Below the pieces are notes generated by a model. The model saw nothing but the letters and a program-made list of their open reading frames with translations. It did no database searches and was not told the origin of the DNA. DNA of 47,314 nt from an uncultured SAR86 cluster bacterium (GTDB lineage: Bacteria > Pseudomonadota > Gammaproteobacteria > Magnimaribacterales > D2472): assembly GCA_902512655.1 (NCBI GenBank), contig CABXJR010000004.1:1-47314 (forward strand), in the 5' to 3' direction. Positions 34,737 to 43,653 of the stretch are shown here, one piece after another. Made by a program: the position numbers and the translations under genes. How positions within the stretch are numbered: the stretch's first letter is position 1; the number at the start of each line of letters is the position of its first letter.

Positions 34737-35180
34737 TTGTCTCTCTTAGACAACATCAATCAAGATTTAAAGGCGGCCATGCTTAGCAAGGATGTTGTCA
34801 CGCGTGATACTTTACGAATGTTGATCTCAGACATCAAAAAATTCGAGATTGATGAAAGAGTTGAAGCTGATGATGCCAAAATTTCTAATTTAATTAACAA
34901 GAATGTAAAACAGCGAAGGGACTCAATAGAGCAGTTTAAAAATGGGGGTCGTGATGACCTTGTTGCTACCGAACAAAGCCAGCTAGATGTAATCCTAAAA
35001 TACTTACCAAAGCAATTATCAGAAGAAGAAATCCAGTCGCTCATCCAAGAAGGAATTGCAGCAGTCTCTGCCGAGGGCATGCAAGACATGGGCAAACTAA
35101 TGGGTCATCTTAAGCCGCAATTTGAGGGCAAAGCTGATATGTCAGTTGTCAGCAAACTGGTAAAAGAGCTCTTAAATTAA
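34737..35180 (+). CDS. yqeY: GatB/YqeY domain-containing protein
   Basis: 147 residues, start codon TTG one base after rpsU (MSLLDNINQDLKAAMLSKD matches the usual family N-terminus). The domain is related to the C-terminal tail of GatB, which contacts tRNA in the amidotransferase, but no glutaminase or kinase part is present, so it is not GatB. EEIQSLIQEGIAAVSAEGMQDMGKLMGHL and KADMSVVSKLVKELL are typical. rpsU-yqeY is a frequent pair; the function is not established. Confidence 0.9.
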   Translation: MSLLDNINQDLKAAMLSKDVVTRDTLRMLISDIKKFEIDERVEADDAKISNLINKNVKQRRDSIEQFKNGGRDDLVATEQSQLDVILKYLPKQLSEEEIQSLIQEGIAAVSAEGMQDMGKLMGHLKPQFEGKADMSVVSKLVKELLN

Positions 35181-35186
35181 TTACCC

Positions 35187-36431
35187 TTAATGTTTATATG
35201 AAGAAGGTTTATCTTCTTTATTAATATATCTTTCAGTTAATTTAGAAGATCGTGAACTTAAATCTTGTAACCTACCTTCTATCATGACAATTTTAGGAAA
35301 AGAAGCTGGCTCCAATGGATCTCCGTCCCAAACAATAATATCAGCTAATTTACCAGGCTCAATTGATCCCCTGTTATCAAGATTAAACGTTTGAGCTACT
35401 GTCTGTGTCATTCCCTTGATTGCAGTCTCATAAGACATACCATGAGCAACTGCATTTCCAGATCCCTGCCTCATAAGATGATAATTGTGACTTCTTTGAG
35501 TACTAAACATAATTGGTATGCCCGCTTGATCTAGTATTCTTCCTAAATCCAAACTTGAACCAAGCTCATCGAATGAATTAGGTATATTATCCATAGGGTC
35601 TATAATCACCGGGGTATTGCTTTCTTGAAGTTTAGTTAAAACCATTGGCGCCTCTTCAACGCTTGCTAATACTAAATTTAAGCCATATTTTTTCTTCATA
35701 GCTAATGCTTGAAGAATGTCAACGGCCCGGTTTGTTTCTATAACAAATGGCATATCATCATTTGCCACTTTGCCTAATGCAATAATGTCTTGAGCTTGCA
35801 GCTCTAACTTGTCAGCAATAGTCATTTCTAGAATTTCTTCAACGGGAATACTCTTTGACAGTTTTCCTATTTCTAATAACGACTCAAGCAGTGATAAAGT
35901 TTCAGCACGAGACCCATAAGAAGAACCCAACCTACCAAACATAGCTATATCTTTGGATCCCTTAATTTCAAGACTTCCATCTAAAACAAAATGTGAACCT
36001 AGCCCAAAAATTGGAAAAGAGGATGTGCTTGGAGTGCTAATTGCGCTAGTGATTCCATTACTTCTATTCCAAGGAATTCCAGTTGAGTGAGGATTAAATG
36101 CATTAAAAATGCTAAAGCCAGCACTTAAAAGATCTGACTCATCATCACGGGTAACATCCAAAGCATTAATCTCAACTATTCCTAAATTGCTCATTGGTGA
36201 AATTAATCCTGGCGTAACTGGTAGCCCATTCACCTCAATCACCCTAGTATTGCCATCAATAATTAAATTATTACCCACGCCAACAATAATATTTTCAGAA
36301 ATAAGAATGTCTTGGACGGTTGCAGCTCCATTATTTCCTGAGTGCACTAAACCACCTTTTAACAAAACTGTTCCTGACAAAGTAGTAGCTGTAAAAAAAA
36401 CTAAAGCTAATGTTGTAAATAATCTTTTCAT
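35187..36431 (-). CDS. secreted amidohydrolase-like protein lacking the HxH metal motif
   Basis: 414 residues. Signal peptide at 1-20, then the amidohydrolase composite fold: the N-terminal beta part and PVTPGLISPMSNLG, where active members have PGLIDxHxH. Here Met80 and Asn82 stand in place of the two histidines. The C-terminal return strand (GSIEPGKLADIIVWDGDPLEP) is well kept, as is SIEVGK-like structure shared with its neighbour. Later expected ligands are also doubtful (ASVEEAP, FSTQRSHN). It follows the active-looking amidohydrolase by one base. It may be an inactive partner subunit or use another mechanism. Converges on yqeY with a six-base gap. Confidence 0.85.
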   Translation of the reverse strand: MKRLFTTLALVFFTATTLSGTVLLKGGLVHSGNNGAATVQDILISENIIVGVGNNLIIDGNTRVIEVNGLPVTPGLISPMSNLGIVEINALDVTRDDESDLLSAGFSIFNAFNPHSTGIPWNRSNGITSAISTPSTSSFPIFGLGSHFVLDGSLEIKGSKDIAMFGRLGSSYGSRAETLSLLESLLEIGKLSKSIPVEEILEMTIADKLELQAQDIIALGKVANDDMPFVIETNRAVDILQALAMKKKYGLNLVLASVEEAPMVLTKLQESNTPVIIDPMDNIPNSFDELGSSLDLGRILDQAGIPIMFSTQRSHNYHLMRQGSGNAVAHGMSYETAIKGMTQTVAQTFNLDNRGSIEPGKLADIIVWDGDPLEPASFPKIVMIEGRLQDLSSRSSKLTERYINKEDKPSSYKH

Positions 36432-36432
36432 G

Positions 36433-37842
36433 TTATTGAACTCTATTGTCTTGAGGTTTAATAATTCCTAAATCAAAATCAGTGATAGGCTGAATTTTGG
36501 GGTTGTTCATATCGAATGCTAAGGCACCATCTATCAAAACTTTTTCTGCTATAGAATAGACACTAAAAGGATTGCCAGTCCAAACAACTAGATCAGCATC
36601 TTTGCCAACTTCTATGCTGCCTGTTTGATCAAGTATTCCTGCTGCTTTAGCAGGATTGCTTGTAATCCAGCGCATGGCATGAGCTTTAGAAATTTTATAG
36701 CCCGCCCTATTACCTGCAGCCATTGCCTTGGCTGCTTCTTGATTGAGGTGCTGAATTCCCACCGCATCATCTGAGTGAACTATTGCGCATCCAGTTCCAT
36801 TTCTGGCTTGATCGATTATTGCTACATTTGCCTGAACCATGTCATATGCTTCATGCTTGAAGCCCCACCAATCGGCCCATAAAGCAGCGCAAATTCCTTC
36901 GTCTGCTAAGAGGTCAGCTATCTTATAGGCTTCAACGGCATGGTGAAAAGCAGTAATTTTATAATTAAACTCTTTTGACAACTCTATCATCATTGCCATT
37001 TCCTCGGCCCGATAACAATGATTTTGAATAAGAATCTCTCCATTTAAGACTCCCATTAAAGTATCCATGGCTAAATCCCTTGTAGGTCTTCTATCTGAGT
37101 TTTTTTCATCCATCCCATCAGTGTATTCAACTGCGTCTATCCAGGCACTTCGATAGCCTGCCATATTGCCCATTCTCGTTGAGGGAGCTCGCTTGCGGTT
37201 ACCATAAACCCTTTTAGGATTTTCACCACAAGCCATTTTAAGTGAGTGTGGCGCACCAGGAAATTTCATTGCTTGAATAGTATTTTGCGAAATGTTTTTA
37301 AATGTTGCGCCCCTACCACCAAATAGATTTGCTGATCCTGGTAATACGTGGAACGCAGTTACTCCACCTTTTAATGCGAGAGCAAATTGAGGATCTTGAG
37401 TCCAAAGTGAATGCTCGGCCCAAACTTCAGCTGTAACTGGAGAAGTTGCCTCATTTCCATCAGAACTAGTAGAAACTCCAGGAGCAGAATAAACACCCAT
37501 GTGAGAGTGAATATCGATAATACCCGGAGTAATCCATTTATCAGTTGCATCAATAACCATAACGTCAGGAGCTGTTATAGATTCACCAATTTCTAAAATT
37601 TTGCCTTCCGAAAGCAATAAATCGTAATTTCGAAATTCTCCTCCCAAACCATCATAAATGTTAGCTGACTTAAAAAGTATTGGCTCTGAATTCATTGGAG
37701 CATAAGTTGAAGCAAATGCATTATCAATTCCTGGATTGATTGAGTCTGATGCAGAATCTCCAAATGAAAGATCGATATTAAAACTTTCAGAGCAACTGAT
37801 AATAGTAAAAAGTAGTAAAGGTAAAAGTACTTTGTTATTCAT
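36433..37842 (-). CDS. amidohydrolase family lipoprotein
   Basis: 469 residues from ATG 37842. The track start at 37923 would lie inside rph; GAGGA eight bases before 37842 and the lipoprotein signal MNNKVLLPLLLFTIISC settle the start, with Cys17 as the lipidated residue. The metal motif PGIIDIHSHMG (His112, His114), further histidines in QNHCYRAEEM and AFHHAVEAY, and the aspartate in IVHSDDAVG are intact, so it should be a metal-dependent hydrolase in the periplasm or on the outer membrane. C-terminal GSIEVGKDADLVVWTGNP is typical of the imidazolonepropionase/prolidase-like group. Substrate unknown. Divergent from rph. Confidence 0.88.
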   Translation of the reverse strand: MNNKVLLPLLLFTIISCSESFNIDLSFGDSASDSINPGIDNAFASTYAPMNSEPILFKSANIYDGLGGEFRNYDLLLSEGKILEIGESITAPDVMVIDATDKWITPGIIDIHSHMGVYSAPGVSTSSDGNEATSPVTAEVWAEHSLWTQDPQFALALKGGVTAFHVLPGSANLFGGRGATFKNISQNTIQAMKFPGAPHSLKMACGENPKRVYGNRKRAPSTRMGNMAGYRSAWIDAVEYTDGMDEKNSDRRPTRDLAMDTLMGVLNGEILIQNHCYRAEEMAMMIELSKEFNYKITAFHHAVEAYKIADLLADEGICAALWADWWGFKHEAYDMVQANVAIIDQARNGTGCAIVHSDDAVGIQHLNQEAAKAMAAGNRAGYKISKAHAMRWITSNPAKAAGILDQTGSIEVGKDADLVVWTGNPFSVYSIAEKVLIDGALAFDMNNPKIQPITDFDLGIIKPQDNRVQ

Positions 37843-37886
37843 AATAGATTTTCCTCTTATAAAGATTATAGGACCATTTAAAGAGA

Positions 37887-37892
37887 TATAAT
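37887..37892 (+). promoter_or_regulatory. -10 box TATAAT exactly 6 bases before the rph ATG
   Basis: A perfect TATAAT, six bases, then ATG 37899. No usable Shine-Dalgarno sequence lies between; an AGAG is too far. The expected transcription start falls on the ATG. No good -35 is visible 16-18 bases upstream. Confidence 0.4.
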
Positions 37893-37898
37893 ATTTAT

Positions 37899-38603
37899 AT
37901 GACAAGAAAAGATAATAGATCAAATGATGAAATGAGGCCTTTAGAAATTGAGGTTGGTGTTAATAAACATGCTGAAGGTTCTGCCTTAATAAAGTTTGGA
38001 GATACTCATGTAATTTGCACAGCAAGCATTGAAAATCATGTACCTAGATGGATGCGAGGCTCAAATGAAGGCTGGATTACTGCAGAATATGGAATGTTGC
38101 CTCGATCAACAAACGAACGAATGAATAGAGAGGCTGCCAGAGGCAAACAAAGTGGCAGGACCATGGAAATTCAACGACTGATAGGCAGATCTTTAAGGCA
38201 GGCTGTTGATCTAAAATATTTAAAAGATAAAACAATCAATATAGATTGTGATGTCATACAAGCAGATGGCGGAACAAGAACGGCATCTATTTCAGGTGCA
38301 TGTGTAGCTTTATTTGAAGCTATCAAAAACTCTCATGATGATCAAAGAGCAATTAAAGAGTATGTTGCAGCTGTTTCAATAGGATTAAAAGATGGTCGTC
38401 CTCTTTTAGATTTAGATTATGATGAAGATAGCTCTGCTGATACAGATTTGAACGTGGTAATGACAGAGAGTGGAGGAATCATAGAAATCCAAGGAACTGC
38501 TGAAGAACACCCTTTCACCAAAAATGAACTCGATGAAATGATTGAATCTGCTTCAAATGGCATTGCAGATATAGTAAGTTTTCAAAAGTCATGTATGAGC
38601 TAA
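37899..38603 (+). CDS. rph: ribonuclease PH
   Basis: 234 residues, phosphate-dependent 3' exonuclease trimming tRNA precursors. The start [24 protein letters not shown], the phosphate and RNA contact region [17 protein letters not shown] and [17 protein letters not shown], and the catalytic [16 protein letters not shown] are intact, as is [15 protein letters not shown]. rph overlaps pyrE by 13 bases, the rph-pyrE pairing also seen in E. coli. Confidence 0.97.
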   Translation: MTRKDNRSNDEMRPLEIEVGVNKHAEGSALIKFGDTHVICTASIENHVPRWMRGSNEGWITAEYGMLPRSTNERMNREAARGKQSGRTMEIQRLIGRSLRQAVDLKYLKDKTINIDCDVIQADGGTRTASISGACVALFEAIKNSHDDQRAIKEYVAAVSIGLKDGRPLLDLDYDEDSSADTDLNVVMTESGGIIEIQGTAEEHPFTKNELDEMIESASNGIADIVSFQKSCMS

Positions 38604-39238
38604 AAGATTTTCAAAAAACCTTCATTGAATTGGCACTTCAATCAAATGCCCTAGAGTTTGGGCAATTTGAACTCAAATCTGGAAGAAACAGCCCTTATTT
38701 TTTTAATGCAGCAAAAATGCTTAATGGTTGTGATTTATTCAAGCTTGCTAATTGCTATGTAGATGCTATTGAAGACTCGCACATGGAATTTGACTGTCTG
38801 TATGGTCCTGCATACAAAGGAATCTTTCTAGGATCAATTGTTGCAACGGTCTTAAGTCAAAAGGGGAGCCCCTGTCCTCTTTCTTTCAATAGAAAGGAAA
38901 TCAAAGATCATGGTGAGGGTGGCAATATCATTGGAGCTGATCCAGTTGGAAATGTGCTGATAATTGATGATGTGTTATCTGCAGGAACGGCTGCTAGGGA
39001 GTCTATTAAGCTATTAGAAGATCTAAATTCAACCCCCAAGATCTTCCTTGTTGGCTTAGATAGACAGGAAAAAGGAAAGAGTGACTCATCCGCAAAAACA
39101 GAGCTAGAATATGATTTTGGTATTCATGTCTCGTCTATTATCAACTTAGATGCTCTTATAGAGTACTCTCATAACAATCAAAATTTTCATTCCTATGTAG
39201 TTGAGCTAGAGCAATATAGAAGTAGTTGGGGCGCATAA
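38591..39238 (+). CDS. pyrE: orotate phosphoribosyltransferase
   Basis: 215 residues, fifth step of UMP synthesis. The N-terminal [15 protein letters not shown] and [11 protein letters not shown], the flexible-loop [17 protein letters not shown], and the PRPP-binding [17 protein letters not shown] are present. Coupled to rph at its start, and its stop overlaps the ribE ATG by one base. Confidence 0.97.
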   Translation: MYELKDFQKTFIELALQSNALEFGQFELKSGRNSPYFFNAAKMLNGCDLFKLANCYVDAIEDSHMEFDCLYGPAYKGIFLGSIVATVLSQKGSPCPLSFNRKEIKDHGEGGNIIGADPVGNVLIIDDVLSAGTAARESIKLLEDLNSTPKIFLVGLDRQEKGKSDSSAKTELEYDFGIHVSSIINLDALIEYSHNNQNFHSYVVELEQYRSSWGA

Positions 39239-39849
39239 TGTTTACTGGAATTGTTACCGGCAAGGGCCATGTTCAAAAAATTATTAAATGCAAAGATTAC
39301 ATATCATTGATCATCAAAGCCCCAAAAGGCTTTTCTAAAAATTTATTAAAAGGTGCTAGCGTCTCAGTAAATGGAGTCTGCCTAACCGTAAAAAAAAAGA
39401 AAACAGATGCCTTGGAGTTTGATGTTATTGAGGAAACGCTAGATAAAACTAATTTAAAAAATATATCTAGATCAAGCAAAGTTAACCTCGAGCGCTCCAT
39501 GACAACTAAAACAGAAATTGGTGGACATCTAGTCTCTGGTCACATTCACGGAACCGGAGAGGTTCTAAAGGTAATTAATAAGCATGAAACAAAAGATCTG
39601 CAAATCAAAATTCCTGTAAACTTGAGAGAATATATTTTTTACAAGGGCTATGTAGCTCTAAATGGGTGCAGTCTAACCATCGGAAAAGTACTTAAGTCAT
39701 CTTTTTATATTCATCTTATTCCCGAAACCATTTCAGTTACTACTTTTCAAGATATAAAAAAGGGAGACTTAATTAATATTGAAGTTGAGCAAACAACAAT
39801 CAACACAGTTGAGACAGTAAAAAGAGTTATACTTGAGAAAAAAGTTTAG
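39238..39849 (+). CDS. ribE: riboflavin synthase alpha subunit
   Basis: 203 residues from ATG 39238 (TAATG with pyrE); the track starts four codons earlier at a TTG. Two lumazine-binding barrels in tandem: [10 protein letters not shown] and VNGVCLTVK in the first, IGGHLVSGHIHGTGEV and LNGCSLTIGKV in the second. It dismutates two dimethylribityllumazine molecules into riboflavin. No other rib genes are in the window. The 3' end overlaps convergent pyrB by 23 bases. Confidence 0.94.
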   Translation: MFTGIVTGKGHVQKIIKCKDYISLIIKAPKGFSKNLLKGASVSVNGVCLTVKKKKTDALEFDVIEETLDKTNLKNISRSSKVNLERSMTTKTEIGGHLVSGHIHGTGEVLKVINKHETKDLQIKIPVNLREYIFYKGYVALNGCSLTIGKVLKSSFYIHLIPETISVTTFQDIKKGDLINIEVEQTTINTVETVKRVILEKKV

Positions 39850-40741
39850 TCAAGATTGCCATCCTCATACCAACACCATTAAAGATTTGGTTTCTAATTT
39901 TGCAATTTTCTAACTCACTAGCTTCTTTGCTTAATTCAATTCCAAAGTTTACCGGTCCAGGATGCAATAATATCATTTCAGGATCAGCCACTTGCAATGA
40001 GTCAACATTTACCTGATACCTATCAATATAATCTTGTGCTCCAATGGAAAGTTTCTCTGATAACCTCTCGTTTTGGATCCTTAATGCCATAACCACATCA
40101 GCATCCTGTAATGCTGTTTCTAATTCAGATTCAAAACTCCCAATAGGGTTATCTATAAAATTTTTGCAAAGATCAGGATGGCCGCAAAACGTCATACCTT
40201 TATATCCAACGACTTGAATTGCTTCCATAAAAGAATTCGCCACTCTAGAATGATCAAGATCGCCAACGATGGTGATGTTCAGGTTCTCGAACTTTTCTTT
40301 TGATTCATGAATGGTCATTAAATCAATTAATGTTTGGGTAGGATGGGAAATTGAGCCTTCGCCTGCATTAATGAATTGCATATTTGAAAAATCTTTTACA
40401 AGGTCATGGATCACCGATTCAGTGTGACGCAGAATGCATAAATCAACTCCCATCATTTCCATCGCTTCTAAAGTATCCTGGAGAGTTTCACCTTTGTTCA
40501 TGGATGAATTAGATAAATTAAAATCTATAAATTTTGCGCCTAAGTTATGAGCTGCTATTTCAAATGACAGTTTGGTTCTAGTGCTTGGTTCACAAAACAT
40601 AGAGACAATCTTCTTATCAGGAAACAAATTCTCATTTCGATAATCTAAAGATTCTTCAGACTTAAAATTGTTTGCAAGCTCAATCAGATCAAATATGTCC
40701 TTCTTGGTAAGGTTGGTAAAATTGATTAAGTTTTTAGACAT
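39827..40741 (-). CDS. pyrB: aspartate carbamoyltransferase catalytic subunit
   Basis: 304 residues, first committed pyrimidine step. The carbamoyl phosphate site FCEPSTRTKLSFE, INAGEGSISHPTQTL, VGDLDHSRVANSF, and the end LLHPGPVNFGIEL are present. No pyrI regulatory subunit or pyrC-like pseudo-dihydroorotase follows, so assembly type is unknown. Its ATG overlaps the ridA stop by one base, putting it at the end of the gmk-rpoZ-spoT-ridA run. Confidence 0.97.
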   Translation of the reverse strand: MSKNLINFTNLTKKDIFDLIELANNFKSEESLDYRNENLFPDKKIVSMFCEPSTRTKLSFEIAAHNLGAKFIDFNLSNSSMNKGETLQDTLEAMEMMGVDLCILRHTESVIHDLVKDFSNMQFINAGEGSISHPTQTLIDLMTIHESKEKFENLNITIVGDLDHSRVANSFMEAIQVVGYKGMTFCGHPDLCKNFIDNPIGSFESELETALQDADVVMALRIQNERLSEKLSIGAQDYIDRYQVNVDSLQVADPEMILLHPGPVNFGIELSKEASELENCKIRNQIFNGVGMRMAILTKLFSQV

Positions 40742-41124
40742 TAAATCTCGATAGATAAAATAGCGTCCATTTCAATATCCACTCCTTTGGGAAGCTTTGA
40801 AATCTCTACAGTTGCTCTGGCTGGAAAGGGCTCAGAGAATCTTTTGGTCATAATCTCATTGACCGCATCGAATTTTGCAAGATCAGTTAAGTAAATTGTT
40901 AATTTAAGAATATTATCAAGGTCGCCCCCTGCTTCCTTGCAGATTGCTTCCAAGTTATCTATCACTTGTGATGCCTGATCGCTAAAAGAGTTGTTATTTA
41001 ATTCTCCAGAAGACGGGATTAGTGGTATTTGTCCAGAAATAAAAACCACATCTCCCCATTGAATTGCTTGAGAGTATGGGCCTATTGCCGCTGGGGCATT
41101 ATTTGTAAAAATTGGTTTTTTCAT
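40741..41124 (-). CDS. ridA: RidA family reactive enamine/imine deaminase
   Basis: 127 residues from ATG 41124 (MKKPIFTNNAPAAIGPYSQAI matches the family N-terminus; the track extends eight codons). Signature regions: VFISGQIPLIPSSGEL, and the C-terminal FPARATVEISKLPKGVDIEMDAI with the arginine that holds the substrate carboxylate. RidA hydrolyses 2-aminoacrylate and similar imines from PLP enzymes. Overlaps spoT by 26 bases; spoT-ridA adjacency is common in gammaproteobacteria. Confidence 0.95.
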   Translation of the reverse strand: MKKPIFTNNAPAAIGPYSQAIQWGDVVFISGQIPLIPSSGELNNNSFSDQASQVIDNLEAICKEAGGDLDNILKLTIYLTDLAKFDAVNEIMTKRFSEPFPARATVEISKLPKGVDIEMDAILSIEI

Positions 41125-43321
41125 TTTTTGTTTTGGTGTCGTTAACAATCCTTGAGCAACTTGTAACGTATCTTAATGAGCGTAATTTTACCATCAATTT
41201 ATTCAATGAATTAGTGTTCAGAACCTCCACCTCTACAATAAACTCAATGATCATTGCATCAATATCTCTGCTTTGAATATTAACAATATTAAGGTTAGAT
41301 TTAGTAAAAACTGATGCAATATCAGCAAGTATCCCAGGCCTATCTTCTGCGTGGATTTTAACATGCCCTTTGTAATGAAGTTCCTTACTATCAGTGCCCC
41401 ACATCGCTGGGAAATATCTTGATGAAACATTGTGACTTCTGTGTGGAGCAACCTGCCTGCATCTTGCATGATGAATTACGATCCCTCTATCTGTATCTGA
41501 ATGTGCGGTTATTGGATCTCCATGAATGGGCATGCAACATTTTGCATATATAACTGACACTCCTTCAATTTGATGATCAGATAAAACCATTGCCTTGAGT
41601 TTAGGATTTTTATTTTTTTTAATCTTTAAACCTGAAAAGAACCTCTCAGCAACCAATGCTCCTGTTTTTTTTCCGGACCCTAGATCAGTTAAAAGCTCAT
41701 TAAGTGATTTCACTCCTATCATCTCTAAAACCCTAGACATTTTGCTGCCTCTATATTGATCAAGGGTGACGCCTCCTCTCTTTAATTCACTTTCAAGCAT
41801 TAATTTGCCCGCTTTCCTAGATTGAGAAATCTTTTGATTACGAAGCGCTAAGCGAATTGAAGATCTGGCCTTGCTAGTTACTACGAAATTAAGCCAGTCT
41901 GGACTAACCTCTATTTTGTCTGAGGTAACAATTTCAATTGATTGTCCATTTTCGAGACGAATATTAAGTGGAGCATATTTTCTATTTACCTTACATGCAA
42001 CTGCATGATTACCAAGGTCTGTATGAAGCTCATAAGCTAAGTCAATTGGCGTTGAGCCAGATTTTAGATTTACAATTCTGCCTGTTGGTGTAAAAACATA
42101 AACCTCGTCATAAACTAGATCAGTCTTAATTGCTTCAACAAATTCATGGGTATCAGCAGAAGCGTTATTCAAATCAGTGAAACTTTCAATCCATTTCTTT
42201 GCACCCATTGATTCTGAGGTTGCCTTATCTTTTGTTTTATATGACCAATGTGCCGAGATTCCATTCTCAGCAATAATCTCCATGCTTTTAGTTTGAATCT
42301 GAACCTCAATTGGAACGCCGTCAAGCGCTATTAAAGAGGTATGTATGGCTTGATAACCATTTGTTTTCGGAATAGCAATATAATCTTTAAATCTATTTCC
42401 GATTGGTTTGTGCAAATTGTGAATTACTCCCAATGCTCGATATGCATCATCCACCGAATTAACAATAACTCTAAAAGCATATACATCTAATAATTGTGAA
42501 AATGGTTTTTTCTTATTTTTAATTTTTTTGTAAATACTATAAAGAGATTTTTGGCGTCCTTTAGCTGTAGCAACAATATCATTATTTTTAAGGTGATATT
42601 TAAATTGTTTACGAAGCTTTGAGATGATTCTTTTTCTACCGCCAACAGATTGTTTGACAGCTGACTCCAGCATTCTTGCTCGCATGGGGTGAATGCATTT
42701 AAAAGCCAAATCTTCGAGTTCACTGCGAATATTCTGCATTCCAATTCTAATTGCAATAGGCCCGTATAACTCTAAAGTCTCGATTGACTTCGTAATTTGT
42801 TTTTCTCTAGGAAGAAAATCAATTGTTCGCATGTTATGGAGTCGGTCGCATAATTTTACAATTATTACTCTTATATCCTTGGACGTGGCTAGGGCCATTT
42901 TTTGTAAATTATTAGCATTCCGCTCTTCTATATTTACAAAATCGAGTTTATTTAAATTGCTGACGCCATCTACAATAGCAACTATTTCTTTGCCAAAGAG
43001 CTTTTCTAAATAAGATTTTTTTATAAAGCTATCTTCTAAAACATCATGCATTAAGCCTGCACAAACTGTTTGAATATCTAAATGTAACTCCATTAAGATA
43101 GATGCAACTGCAACAGGATGAGTGATATAGGCTGAGCCTTCTTTACGAAATTGATCCTTGTGCGCCTCGAATGCAACATTGTATGCGGTTTGCAAAAGGT
43201 CCAACTCTTTCTCGGGAAAATAGACTTTTGCAGATTCGTAAAGTTTTTTTGGAACTGGTGAAAGAAGTTTTCTGTTAGAGAAATCTAAAAGAACTTGGTT
43301 GGGTATAGCCCGGTCACTCAA
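41099..43321 (-). CDS. spoT: bifunctional (p)ppGpp synthetase/hydrolase SpoT
   Basis: 740 residues. The N-terminal HD hydrolase has the metal motif (YITHPVAVASIL, MHDVLED), the synthetase domain has YAFRVIVNSVDDAYRALG and NRFKDYIAIPKTNGYQAIHTSL (the RFKD charge pattern of bifunctional enzymes), then TGS (VYVFTPTGRIVNLKSGSTPID), a helical/Cys-containing region (KCCMPIHGD) and a C-terminal ACT domain (HVKIHAEDRPGILADIASVF). The HD motif being whole argues for SpoT rather than RelA. The start is TTG with a GGAG site eight bases upstream. Follows rpoZ by 21 bases. Confidence 0.96.
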   Translation of the reverse strand: MSDRAIPNQVLLDFSNRKLLSPVPKKLYESAKVYFPEKELDLLQTAYNVAFEAHKDQFRKEGSAYITHPVAVASILMELHLDIQTVCAGLMHDVLEDSFIKKSYLEKLFGKEIVAIVDGVSNLNKLDFVNIEERNANNLQKMALATSKDIRVIIVKLCDRLHNMRTIDFLPREKQITKSIETLELYGPIAIRIGMQNIRSELEDLAFKCIHPMRARMLESAVKQSVGGRKRIISKLRKQFKYHLKNNDIVATAKGRQKSLYSIYKKIKNKKKPFSQLLDVYAFRVIVNSVDDAYRALGVIHNLHKPIGNRFKDYIAIPKTNGYQAIHTSLIALDGVPIEVQIQTKSMEIIAENGISAHWSYKTKDKATSESMGAKKWIESFTDLNNASADTHEFVEAIKTDLVYDEVYVFTPTGRIVNLKSGSTPIDLAYELHTDLGNHAVACKVNRKYAPLNIRLENGQSIEIVTSDKIEVSPDWLNFVVTSKARSSIRLALRNQKISQSRKAGKLMLESELKRGGVTLDQYRGSKMSRVLEMIGVKSLNELLTDLGSGKKTGALVAERFFSGLKIKKNKNPKLKAMVLSDHQIEGVSVIYAKCCMPIHGDPITAHSDTDRGIVIHHARCRQVAPHRSHNVSSRYFPAMWGTDSKELHYKGHVKIHAEDRPGILADIASVFTKSNLNIVNIQSRDIDAMIIEFIVEVEVLNTNSLNKLMVKLRSLRYVTSCSRIVNDTKTKNEKTNFYK

Positions 43322-43342
43322 TTAGAAGCTCCAGGATTAACA

Positions 43343-43615
43343 TTAGCCGATAATTTCGTCTTGTGGCTTGTCTCTATCGATAGCAAACTCATCTAACAAC
43401 ATATCCTCTTCAAGAGTCTTATCAAGGATTTCTTTTGTAATAAGTCCTTCTTCGATTTCTCTCAAAGCAACAATAGTAGGCTTATCATCTTCCCACTCCA
43501 CCATTGGTTCTCTACTAGTTGTTGAAAGTTGTCTTGCTCTTCCAGATGCCAATAAGATTAATTCAAATCTGCTTTGGACCTTGTCTAAACAACCTTCTAC
43601 TGTAATTCTTGCCAT
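43343..43615 (-). CDS. rpoZ: RNA polymerase omega subunit
   Basis: 90 residues, [30 protein letters not shown] at the N-terminus is diagnostic. Omega helps fold the beta-prime subunit and forms part of a ppGpp binding site, so its place immediately before spoT is functionally apt. GGAG lies eight bases before the ATG. It follows gmk after 38 bases. Confidence 0.97.
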   Translation of the reverse strand: MARITVEGCLDKVQSRFELILLASGRARQLSTTSREPMVEWEDDKPTIVALREIEEGLITKEILDKTLEEDMLLDEFAIDRDKPQDEIIG

Positions 43616-43653
43616 AATGTTTTCTCCGAGGGCGTATTTTAGTGTTTATTTAC

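Noticed and set aside
35199-35220. AT-rich hairpin AAGAAG-gtttat-CTTCTT near the yqeY/amidohydrolase junction as a bidirectional terminator
   Set aside because: The stem is six pairs and AT-rich, no proper T run follows, and it lies within the coding sequence of the amidohydrolase-like gene.
37843-37923. Extended N-terminus of the amidohydrolase lipoprotein
   Set aside because: It would overlap the divergent rph start; a GAGGA site and a lipoprotein signal peptide place the start at 37842.
39836-39858. CTTGA...TCAAG inverted repeat across the ribE and pyrB ends
   Set aside because: Five-pair stem with a 13-base loop, no T run; too weak for a terminator.
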